64,000 bases of DNA from Aplysia californica. Its lineage: Eukaryota; Mollusca; Gastropoda; Aplysiida; Aplysiidae. The DNA lies in assembly GCF_000002075.1 (NCBI RefSeq), contig NW_004797434.1:11295-75294 (forward strand). Direction: 5' to 3'. The notes beneath the pieces were generated by a model. That model had not been told where the DNA came from. It made no database searches and saw only the letters and a program-made list of their open reading frames with translations. Below are positions 46,961-57,400 of the stretch, in pieces. The translations under genes were made by a program, and so were the position numbers. Within the stretch, counting starts at the first letter, position 1. Every line of letters starts with the position of its first letter.

Positions 46961-47090
46961 CTCAAATTTCAGATAGCTGAATGCCAGACAATCCCAAGAA
47001 ATCCAGGACTGTTGGAAAGCCTTCTCAAATTCCAGATAGCTGAATGCCAGACAATCCCAGGAAATCCGGGACTGTACTGTTGGAAAGCCT
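46961..47090 (+). repeat. Two-copy tandem duplication, 63-bp period
   Basis: CAGATAGCTGAATGCCAGAC followed by AATCCCA occurs twice, 63 bp apart, each followed by a GACTGT-TTGGAAAGCCT ending. The second copy has a 5-bp duplication (GTACT). Confidence 0.75.
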
Positions 47091-47924
47091 GTCTACATAT
47101 TCGCTGACAAACACACATGTATTTAATATATTTTATTATAGATGACCACTAAAACCTTTGCAAATAAATTGACTTTCTGGAAAATATTAACATGATTAAC
47201 CCTCAAACCAAAACAGCAATAATGAGAAAACATAAATAAAGGCCAGGGGCATACATCCCCAAAACCTCAACAGACCGTCTCAAAAACTAATAATTTGCCA
47301 TGGTTAGTTAAAATAATGAGACAAAATTCTCATAACAGATAAAAATTAACCCCCAAAAAGTGCTGTACAATCAATGAGTGAATTTTTACTTTCACTCCAG
47401 CATGCAAATTGTAAATGCACTGGTTTTAGACACAAGATCACCATAGCCATATTTGGCTACAGAACACACACATGGCCTATGGCCAACTAAGTCTAAGCAA
47501 TGTTGCAAATCATTTGTTTTCAAGCAAATCTCAAATCTGCTAATACTACAAAATATCATAATTTATATGACCCAGTATGTATAGTATGTATGTCCCTTGA
47601 AACCCCCCAAGGTTTTTTAAAACGCACGAAATGATATTACGTTATCACGCTTCCATTCATGTAATAATAGCATCCTTTAATAGTTCAAACAAAAATCACC
47701 AAATATTTCAAATCTAATGATTTGTGACAAATAAAAAGTCTTAAGTTGTGTAAACCATAAAACTGAACAAGAAAAGTGCTAATTTGAGCGTGAGACAGGA
47801 ATGATAATAAAATTTGACTCAATTGTATAATTGTCTTGGCCTACCAGAGCATAACATGAGACAGGTATGATACTGATAGTAAAATAATACAGATAAAATT
47901 TACCAAAGGTAGTGCATCAGGGTG

Positions 47925-48262
47925 TGGCTGAAGTCGACTCTTATCGATTTTCAACCACTAAGAGATCTTTTTAATGTTCCCAACTTGCAAACGAGACCTC
48001 CGAGATTTTTTGCCCTTATCAAGGAAGGCTAGGTGTTAGATCTTTCCTGCCATGATCAGACATAAGATCTGGGATTTGGCTGAAAGAGACAGCAGTAAGA
48101 ACGAGCCAAGGAGTAGCAGGCAGCAGAAAGAGTCGGTCCAGAGGAGGTGGCAAAAAGTGGAGACAATTATTTTGTCTCCACTTTTTAAGCAGACGACAGA
48201 ACATGGTAAGAAGAGAGCAGAAAAGGAGGTGAAAGGAGAACAATTTATTTTCAGAGAAGAAG
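47925..48262 (-). mobile_element. SINE family 1, copy lacking the tRNA head
   Basis: The body matches the family-1 consensus (CACTTTTTGCCACCTCCTCT and CAAGTTGGGAACATTAAAAA on the minus strand), but the tRNA-like promoter is absent beyond 48262. An internal inverted pair, AGTGGAGACAA / TTGTCTCCACT, lies at 48161-48185. Confidence 0.6.
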
Positions 48263-49429
48263 GTAAATTTCCCCTTTCTCTCCTGCACACAGATGCGCTG
48301 CTTTGGGGTCAAACTGCAGTACTTTTTGTGCAGATCACACATATAGCCACTAAAACTGCCGCTAATCAACTATTTTTTAAAGAAAATTTTCAAACCTTTT
48401 ACTGCAAAACATCAAATTATGGGTCAAAACAGGGGGGTAACCTCCAAAGAATTTGTTTTTCCGAGTGGCTAGCGTTTTGCTGCTCAATTGAATTCTGCCT
48501 CTAAACTGGCAGAACTTCATGTTATCTTTCATTTCACCTCAAAAGGTGCAATTGTTTTGTTGTGGACTGAGAGAACTGTAATATCTTAATCAGAAACATT
48601 CCAGTACATTTGTTACACTCTAGTACTGACTTGGTCATGCATCGAATGGATAATTTAAAATCTTATTCTTATCAAGAACAATGAACTTGTGATGTTTACA
48701 AAATGATTCCAAGTGATTAAAACTGAAAAGTCTCATCTATAATTAATTTTGCTAGAATCTTTCTTTTCATTGATATGAGGCACGCGCTAACTGCTGGAAT
48801 GACAATTAAAATCCTTCATTGGCATTTTTAAAGTGGCTTTACAAAATTCATGTTAAATATGTAGTTTTATTTCCATGCCATTCATTCCTTGTTGCTCTCT
48901 CTCTCTTTCTCTCTCTCCTTGTCGCAGAGCAACTACACACCTTGTTGACAGTGAAATAAATCCCAGGCAGTCAGTACTAGGTGACCGGCTCCTCTGGGTG
49001 GGCAGAAAAATGCTAGCTACCCGAAGTCCTGCTGTCAGCACCTGCCTTTTTTTCTACTTAAGGGGGGGGGCCTTAAACCCCCCTATTGGTCTAAAACCTG
49101 AAAACTACTACGCTATTAGTAGTACTTAGGCCTAGGCTTAGTCACGAAGTTAAGGTGATTAAAATTGATTAAAAACCATCAAATACTTCAAAAACTAGAT
49201 CTAGATCTAGATTATTAATTTGCAACCGAAAAAGTTGATTGTCCTGTTCAGTGCATCAATATAAATAGGTTTTTGTAGGCTTAGAAGAAAATGAACATCT
49301 CATAAAGAGTGAGATGGGAGTGAAAGTAAAAGAAAACAGAGAAGAAAATTTATAAATATATAAAATTTAAATCATCAATAACTCAAAAAGTAATGATTTG
49401 CGGCAGAGTCTATGATAAATTATGTATGT

Positions 49430-49868
49430 TACAACACAGTGGAATCAGGCACTCGTCAATTTTTGGGCTTGTGGAGTTATTCATATTGGTATCATCTCAA
49501 AGCTTAAATTTAATATCACTCTATCTTGAATAGAGCTCAAGAAAGTTGCGATTGAAGGAAGTGTTGTTGTCTTGCCTTGTTTCAGTGGTGAAATTAGCGA
49601 GAAAATGGGCGGCCAAGCAAAGTTTGGTAACTCTTAACAGCTAAAGAGTCCTTGAAAACAGAAAAATGATATATTTTGTGCTTTTAATCTTTTAATCAAT
49701 GTTTTTTAGCAGTTCATATGAAATGTGTTTTTATATGGACACAAAAGAGGTTGAGCCAAAAAGAAAAATCTGCTAAAAAATATTTCCAACAAACTGGAGG
49801 AAAAATGATTGTTTCTCCGTACTCTGTATTTTGACAAGCGCCTGATTTTACCATGCTGCCTCACATAT
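49430..49868. mobile_element. ~430-bp non-autonomous TIR element, copy 2
   Basis: Left GTGGAATCAGGCACTCGTCA; right-end complement ATGGTAAAATCAGGCGCTTG then TCAAAA. Internal blocks (GCGATTGAAGGAAGTGTTG, GTTTGGTAACTC, GAGTCCTTGAAAAC) match 36968-37405 in the same order and orientation. Confidence 0.6.
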
Positions 49869-50674
49869 GTGTGTTCAACAGATAAATTGAAGTAGAAAAG
49901 GGTACAAAGAAATTAGACTTGAGTTTGAGACCGGTCCATAGCCATCATAATATAAGTCCATAATAAGCCTGGAACGATACAAAAGCGGATAGCTTGAGAA
50001 CGACAACTAAACGCCATTGGCCGATATTTATAGCAACAGCCATCTTGTTTAACGTCATTGAAGGATTCCCACAGGTCAGTCATGGTGGCAAAACTCCCGC
50101 ACGACAGCAGCCTGCCGAGACTTGGATTATTTTCTTTGCAACTTGCCGAACTGTTCGGTTCAGTTGTCTGTGATTGTGCAGCACCCTTCGTTCGCCCAGA
50201 TTGATTCTGAAGCTGTACACTACGTAAACACTGAGAAGAAGAAGAAGACTAAGAGTAGGCCTACGCCTACACACGTCAATGTGGATATGAAAGCAAGTTC
50301 AAACAAAGTTCAAAGACGCAGGCAGTGCAAATGATCGACCATTTCGATCAGGATCGTTTCTTTTAAAGTGTTGTAAGCACAAAAAATTAAGCACTTACGA
50401 GAGATTGGACTCTTCAATAAGAAGGATGCTGAGCTGCAAATGGAGTAGAATTAGACTATCTATAATCTATAAGAGTATAAATAATAAAATTATAATACTA
50501 AGGAGCTTGGAAACCGTCAGTGCAAACCACGCACTAGGCAAAATCATCACTATATTTTATATTTCAAATCACGATCAGATAACACGGCGGTCGGCGGGCA
50601 TCCGCCTTGCAAGGTCAAACAAGATGGCTGTTACTATAAATATCGGCCAGCCGTTCAGCTGTTCTCCAGCTAGA

Positions 50675-51080
50675 TCTATCAGTTTGGTAGATCTAGATTC
50701 TAGATCTATATATCTAGATCTAGATATCTATCCCTTGAACGGATGAGTAGGCTTTGAGTAGTAGGCTATGAATAAGACTAGAATTCAGTAACTAAAGTAA
50801 AGGGTTGCTCCAGCCCTAACCTGTAGACCAGTAGTGAACTAGAGATCCTGGCCTCTTTGAACATTATAGCAGACCACCACTAGACGACTCTAGTCTAGAC
50901 TACCGCGATAGACGGGGGGGGGGGGGGGGGAGGGGTGCAGGGGGTTCACCCCCTGCTTAAGTCACAAAAATAATAGAACGATAGATCTAGATTTTAGATA
51001 TCTAGATCTAGATAATCTAGATCTAGATTTAGATAGGCCTAGACCTAGATCTAGAATCTAGATCTAATCTAGTTTACGAC
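50675..51080. repeat. CTAGAT-rich simple-repeat clusters
   Basis: Two dense runs of variants of CTAGATCTAGAT (50675-50735 and 50982-51075), separated by about 250 bp that includes a G run at 50917-50931. Similar motifs occur at 49195-49212, 53208-53232 and in the satellite units at 4.4-6.9 kb. Confidence 0.7.
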
Positions 51081-51260
51081 AGTTTTTAGTGCCAAAAAAG
51101 GTATTCCCGGCAGGTGGTCGGCTAATCTTCAATTTTAACGTGAACTAGACTAAACGGTGATCTTACACTTTAGCACGTTAAATTCTTCAATTGAGGACTT
51201 CCGAAACGAGCCACCACTATCAGATCTGGATCAAATTCTATGCATCAAGATTATAATTAT

Positions 51261-51755
51261 GGCCACCTCTATTCTCACCCGGAGTGAGAATAGTGCAGGC
51301 GAGTCTTGTGGCTATTCTCACCCGGTGCGCGTTCACCAAATTTTGCGTTCACCCTAAACCACAGAATTCTACACTGTGATAATAGTAATAGAAAAATTGT
51401 AGAATTCTGTGCCGTGAACAAACGTTCCATTACAACTGTAGCCTACTAAAAGCGTACAATTTTGTCTGTGGGCAGTGGAGAGAGAGAGAGAAAGAGAGAG
51501 AGGAGTAGCGCGAGAATTTCCGGGCAAAACAAAATGGCGACCCGCGTAGTTCGGCTCGATTCGAAAAGTTAAATAGCCGTAGCATCTTTGTAGACAACCA
51601 AATTAATTTACTTTTGTGTTTTAACATCATTTTTTAACTTTGTTTTGATCAATTTGATCGTCCACACCGATAGACAGTATTCAGAAAGAGAGAGAGAGAA
51701 AAGGGGAGGAGTTGATCTTGCGAGAACTTCCGGGCGGGTGAGAATAGCCACTTTC
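51261..51755 (+). mobile_element. TIR element, array copy 1 (type A)
   Basis: Ends GGCCACCTCTATTCTCACCC / complement GAAAGTGGCTATTCTCACCC; the innermost 13 bp, CTATTCTCACCCG, are identical. It is flanked on both sides by the 9-bp duplication TATAATTAT (51252-51260 and 51756-51764). GGCTATTCTCACCCGG-type motifs recur near the left end and form an internal palindrome. No transposase. A 9-bp duplication is typical of Mutator-like elements, but the family is not assigned. Confidence 0.85.
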
Positions 51756-51896
51756 TATAATTATACTCAATGGCTTCCAAAATCATGATGGAAGAAATAT
51801 TCATTTCATTAGGCAACAGGAAAGTATCTTTGATTAACTTTTTAACAAATGTGCGAAATTGTATTATCGTTTGATGTCTAACATTATATTTATGTA

Positions 51897-52380
51897 GGCC
51901 ACCTCTATTCTCACCCGGGGTGAGAATAGTGCAGGCGGGTCTTGTGGCTATTCTCACCCGGTGCGCGTGTCAACAAATTTTGCGTTCACCCTAAACCACA
52001 GAATTCTACACTGTGATAAGAGAAAAATTGTAGAATTCTGTGCTGTGAACAAACGTTCCATTACAACTGTACTTGTAGCCTACTAAAAGCGTACAATTTT
52101 GTCTGTGGGCAGTGGAGAGAGAGAGAGTGAGAGAGTGAAAGAGAGAGAACAAAACAAAATGGCGACCCGCGTAGTTCGGCTCGATTCGAAAAGTTGAATA
52201 GCCGTAGCATCTTTGTAGACAACCAAATTAATTTACTTTTGTGTTTTAACATCATTTTTTAACTTTGTTTTGATCAATTTGATCGTCCACACCGATAGAC
52301 AGTATTCAGAAAGAGAGAGAGAGAAAAGGGGAGGAGTTGATCTTGCGAGAACTTCCGGGCGGGTGAGAATAGCCACTTTC
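51897..52380 (+). mobile_element. TIR element, array copy 2, recombinant (left type B, right type A)
   Basis: The left flank is ATTTATGTA (51888-51896) and the right flank is TATAATTAT (52381-52389), so it lacks a matching duplication. Its left half has the GTGAGAGAGTGAAAGAGAGA variant of copy 3 and its right half has the GAAAAGGGGAGGAGTTGATC variant of copy 1. See the finding on unequal crossing-over. Confidence 0.85.
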
Positions 52381-52521
52381 TATAATTATACTCAATGGCT
52401 TCCAAAATCATGATGGAAGAAATATTCATTTCATTAGGCAACAGGAAAGTATCTTTGATTAACTTTTTAACAAATGTGCGAAATTGTATTATCGTTTGAT
52501 GTCTAACATTATATTTATGTA

Positions 52522-53011
52522 GGCCACCTCTATTCTCACCCGGGGTGAGAATAGTGCAGGCGGGTCTTGTGGCTATTCTCACCCGGTGCGCGTGTCAACA
52601 AATTTTGCGTTCACCCTAAACCACAGAATTCTACACTGTGATAAGAGAAAAATTGTAGAATTCTGTGCTGTGAACAAACGTTCCATTACAACTGTACTTG
52701 TAGCCTACTAAAAGCGTACAATTTTGTCTGTGGGCAGTGGAGAGAGAGAGAGTGAGAGAGTGAAAGAGAGAGAACAAAACAAAATGGCGACCCGCGTAGT
52801 TCGGCTCGATTCGAAAAGTTGAATAGCCGTAGCATCTTTGTAGACAACCAAATTAATTTACTTTTGTGTTTTAACATCATTTTTTAACTTTGTTTTGGTC
52901 AATTTGATCGTCGACACCGATAGACAGTATTCAGAAAGAAACAGAGAGAGAGAGAAGAGGGGAGGAGTAGATCTTGCGAGAACTTCCGGGCGGGTGAGAA
53001 TAGCCACTTTC
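52522..53011 (+). mobile_element. TIR element, array copy 3 (type B)
   Basis: Flanked by ATTTATGTA on both sides (52513-52521 and 53012-53020). The left half is identical in variant sites to copy 2; the right half differs (CAGAGAGAGAGAGAAGAGGG, GTCGACACC). It starts exactly 625 bp after copy 2. Confidence 0.85.
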
Positions 53012-53012
53012 A

Positions 53013-53172
53013 TTTATGTATTCAAGTTTACACAATTGAATATCAAAATGTTGGAACAAATTTTGTCCCATAGAATTAACGTCTCTCCCTCCTCTCCCTC
53101 CCCCCCCTCTCTCTCTCCCTCACACACGCATACACACACACCCACATGCTCACCACACACACACATTTTTAG
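53013..53172 (+). repeat. Dispersed sequence ending in CT and CA microsatellites
   Basis: From TTCAAGTTTACACAATTGAA through GGAACAAATTTTGTCCCATA, then CT-rich and CA-rich tracts. It is repeated at 60044-60195, where the upstream flank also matches the spacer between array copies. Confidence 0.75.
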
Positions 53173-53724
53173 GCCCAGTTCAAAGTTTTGAAGGTCTGAG
53201 TCTGGGATTAGGCTAGATTTCTAGATCTAGATCTAGATCTAGTAGACTTTGGGCTTTGGGAATTCGGAAATTTAACGTGCTAAAGTATAAGATCACCGAC
53301 TAAACTAGTGTGTAGATTAGACTAGGCCTAAAGTCTAGATCTAGCCTACTTATTGAAAGTTAGTTATTGCATGAAATTAATTCAGCAAATTGAGAATAAA
53401 TCGTTCATCTAAAAAATATTAGGCTATTTGAGCATGGCATTAGATTTTTAAAATGTCTTCTGCTAGAAATCTAGAATAGGCTAAAATTAAATTTCATTTG
53501 TCCTCATCGTAACACGAACTGAGGGTTTTTGCTAAGACTAAGGTTCGATTGAGTTGAGAGTCCGAAGTTGCCAGAGTAGAGGCTAGATTTCTACGGCTAC
53601 ACTACTTTGGCTTCAAGACTAAGACTTTACCGTTGGTTAGTAAGTTTGCCAAGCGGCACAATAACAAAACAATAACAGTACAGTCGGACTGGACATCAAA
53701 ATCCTCAATGCTTCTCAGCTTACC

Positions 53725-54418
53725 TCGTCAAAATTAGGAAAAAACGAAGGCTTAATCCATGGCAATGGATAATGGAACGTCCATAACACATTCAGCTCTT
53801 CTGCAGAACTTATAAAATCCAAAGAAAATTGAACACTGAATCCGCTACCGCTGTATGTTTAGGAGACAGGTAAACAAACGTCCAAATACGTTTGTTTACA
53901 CTATTCAAATGGGCCTGTATTTATGAAGACAAATGCAATCAACATGAAAAGCAATGCAAATTACGAATACACCCCTACAGTTTCCAAATTTACTTCGAAT
54001 TAATTAATTTCACAAAAATAACGGGCACATCAACTTGAAAACTACTTGTTTTTGGAACACTTCTAATCCACTATGGCGGCCATAATATTGAACATTTATG
54101 GGGTCTACACAGACGGTTAGCACGGCTTGTCTCACGAGATTATAAACGAAAAGAGCATTTTATTATAAAATTTATTTATATTGATTTTACTACATTTATA
54201 TTTGAGTAACTAAAACATAATTTCTATAAACAATAAATAATACAACAAAAATGTAATTCTGACGACTTCCGTAAATGTTTGGTTCAGCACGCATGCGCGA
54301 CAATCTGATAATGTCACATATCAATGCTCGTAGCTCTGCCGAAATAATAATAAACACGTCTTCATGTTTTTCTGTGCAACAACACCTTAGCCAGTGGTGG
54401 CTGTGCTGATTTGCGAAT
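53725..54418. promoter_or_regulatory. Probable bidirectional promoter of KMT2E (minus) and CADPS (plus)
   Basis: A minus-strand donor GACGAG/GTAAGC at 53724 is the best candidate end of KMT2E exon 1 (non-coding). The CADPS start codon is at 54419. Between them are a NRF1-like site, CACGCATGCGCGA (54288-54300), and a YY1-like CTATGGCGGCC (54071-54081), motifs common at TATA-less divergent promoters. No TATA box was seen for either gene. Transcription start sites are inferred. Confidence 0.5.
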
Positions 54419-57400
54419 ATGTTAGACCCGTCTTCCAGCGAGGAAGAATCTGAGAATGGTACTATTGAAGATGGGGACGAAAATAACTCAGATGTACTCA
54501 GCCTTCCTAGTGCAGAGCAAAGGAGCTTGTCTGCTAGCGGAGATAACTTGAGTGTTGTTGGTGGTCACTCACGTTCAAACAGCATAAGACCATCAAGTCC
54601 TAGTCCATCCTTAGTGAGTGACAGGGACAAGATAGATGACTTCGACAAAACTGAGAGAGAGGAGGAAGAAAGACGCCGCAGGCTGCAGCTGTACGTCTTT
54701 GTTATGAGGTGCATTGCATACCCATTCAATGCAAAACAACCAACTGATTTAGCTAGAAGGCAAACCAAAGTTACTAAAGCTCAATTGCAAACAATAAAGG
54801 AACGTTTCCATGCTTTTTTGAATGGGGAAACCCACATAGTGGCTGATGAAGCATTTACAAATGCTGTTCAGAGTTATTACGAAGTGTTTCTAAAAAGTGA
54901 CAGAGTTGCGAACATGGTTAGAAGTGGGGGTTGTTCTGCAAATGACTTCCGTGAAGTTTTTAAAAATAACATTGAAAAACGAGTGCGGAGTTTACCAGAA
55001 ATCGATGGTCTCAGCAAAGATACTGTAGTGAGTTCTTGGATGGCTAAATTTGATGCAATTTATCGTGGGGATGAAGACCCAAGGAAACAGCCTCAGAGGA
55101 TTTCAACTGCTGCGTCAGAACTCATTCTCAGCAAAGAGCAGTTGTATGAAATGTTTCAAAATATTCTCAACGTGAAGAAGTATGAACACCAAATTCTGTA
55201 TAATGCCTGCCAGGTATGTGTTGAATTTGATTATTGCCTTTAGTGTGTCTCAGTTTTTATCGATACCATTCGATTACTGATACTCTTTTACAACCTAGCC
55301 AGGCTACACTCGTTTTTGTTTTGTTAAATTGTTTTGCTTGTCTTGTTGAAACTGAGTTATAAGTTATATAGGCTATACTAGATCTATATTCAATTGTAGA
55401 AGAACAAGGATTTTCATTTGATTTATTTAGACAGACTGAATAATTGCTTAAGGAGACTTAACTTTTATTTTTTTTCATGTATTTTGACTTATTTGTTTGT
55501 TAAAATATAATTATTTAGGTTCCTTTTCATTATCTCTGTCTATATTTGGGGGAGGAAAGGGGGGGGGGGGGGGGCTGCTGACTGTTATGGTACTTTCCCC
55601 CCCCAATTCCTAATGCAATTAAAACGGTGTCTTGTACATTGCTACAGCCAAAATAAATTACAAACATGAACATTGCATAATATACAGTGATATATATATA
55701 TCCTTATAACACACAGACCACGTGAGATTTGAGAATTTCCTCTTGTTAAGCACATTTAATTTCCGATTTCGTGTGTAAGCTGAGTGCTAATGGAACAGAA
55801 CAAAACAGGGGAGGTGACTCCTTCTTTTTTTTGTTTACTGGATTGTGTAAATGGTCTTGTGTTGTTATGTGTATAAAGCCTAATACATGCAGAATTGCCA
55901 ACCTTGGGAAGCTGGAAAAAGGGGAAGCTTATTTTCAACCTTTGACTTTGACTCTCAGTCAGATAGATGCCTACAGCCTTGACCGCACAGAATGAGGTTC
56001 AAAGGAGGTTGTAGCTGTTTATTTCACTGTTTTCCATAGAGCTACTTTGACTCCGTTTAAGAACAAACTTGCATAATAACAAAACATGGTATTGATAAAT
56101 GATAAGTCTATAATAACTCTGCACTATTATATATATAATATAAAATTATTAAATCTAAATCTTGTTTTGTGAAAGTAGGACATCTTGATTGAATTAGGGA
56201 CAGTTGGCAGCTGTCCTGCAAAACAAAACCTCTCTCTCATTACTGTACTTGCTGTTGCATTGAAAAGGGGGGGGGACTTGGTGCCAGTTTAATTAAAGGC
56301 GAAGGTTTACTGTGATTGTTCTGGCTTAGTTGAAAATATACCATCGGACTGGTCTTCCAGTTTTCATACACACCCAGGCTTGGGATTTGTGACAATTGAT
56401 CACTTTACATTTCACTTTGCGTCTTCAGAGGCTTGACACTCAGACTGACATTATAATCCATATCAAACATTTATTGGTAGATGTAGTTTGTGGGGGTAGG
56501 GGTATTAGAAAATAGTTTCATCTGGTCACTTGCTGTCATGTCTTTCATTATATCTCTTCCACTGCACTACAAAATCTGTTGTAATATAAACGACACCACA
56601 ACATGATGCAATCCACCCACCCATTCACACTGCACTCAAGAAGTGAGTAAAGCCACCATCTCTGGTCTAAATAGTGTGCACCACCTCCCTCCCCCCAGTA
56701 GTCAATCAAGAGGGATTTTATATTTAATGAACAGTACCTAATCTACTAGACGGTGGTTGATTGGACAAGAAGTTGATGGTAGACCGCTGTAGCATGATAA
56801 GCCTTCAATAAATGGACACCGAAAACTTAATGTGGGGTCTTCTCTTCACTTTTAGTTTAAGCCCAAAATTACTTTGAAACAGTGTAACCAAATCTTTGGG
56901 AATTAAAAAAATTTGTTTAGTAAAGAAGATGTATTTCAATGCATAGAGTAAAGAGGGGAAAATGGAAATCTGAAATCCTTTTCTGTTAGCCATAAATTTT
57001 GTGTATGAACAGCTTTGTGTACAAAATCTACTGCAGTATTATTAGATTAGTTTTAAAGATCGGAAAGTTGCAAGAATGTTCTTGTGTAGTTTTTTAATGA
57101 GGTGCACTGCACTTAATAAGTTGGACTTGTTGTGGTTTGCTATTTTCATTACTCATCGTGGTTTTAAAAAAAATAGGAAATTGGGGGGGGAAGGGTCGAA
57201 ATTGAAGTGGCATTGGGAGAGCTGAGCTCTGGAACCATAGAGCCTACATTTTCTCAATAGCAGAGAAAAGATAAAAGTAAGTGGAAAAGTTAGTACAAGT
57301 TATTGCAAAAAAAAAATGATATGAGTGGCTGAATAGTCATAGTGTCGTCTCTGGTTTCAGGTTCTTTGTCCGTGGATAATTTGGGCTCTCTCTCTCAGGT

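Larger units (their letters stand above)
51140..53320. repeat. Inverted arms (~43 bp) enclosing the TIR-element array
   Basis: The left arm at 51144-51186 contains CGGTGATCTTACACTTTAGC followed by ACGTTAAATTC; the right arm at about 53268-53314 contains GAAATTTAACGTGCTAAAGT followed by ATAAGATCACCG, its inverted counterpart with a few mismatches. CTAGAT motifs lie outside the left arm and just inside the right arm. Whether this is one large fold-back unit or a local inversion remnant is unknown. Confidence 0.6.
43090..53723 (-). other. Probable KMT2E 5' intron(s), no coding exon seen
   Basis: More than 10 kb upstream of the first coding exon. Apart from the repeats listed, 43600-45780 shows only AT-rich unique sequence with an AT dinucleotide stretch at 45312-45345. 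A 35-nt block at 50399-50433 is bounded on the minus strand by CCATTTGCAG and GTAAGT and could be a non-coding exon. 48875-48930 holds a short CT tract. Confidence 0.5.

Noticed and set aside
50399-50433. Non-coding KMT2E exon
   Set aside because: It has plausible AG and GT borders, but nothing else in the sequence supports it; kept only as a possibility in the intron entry.
51649-52582. Repeated 102- and 64-residue minus-strand frames at 625-bp spacing
   Set aside because: They repeat only because the TIR-element array repeats; they resemble no protein and cross element boundaries and spacers.
55756-55995. Overlapping frames in CADPS intron 1
   Set aside because: Both strands are open by chance over a short span; no conserved sequence or splice signals.
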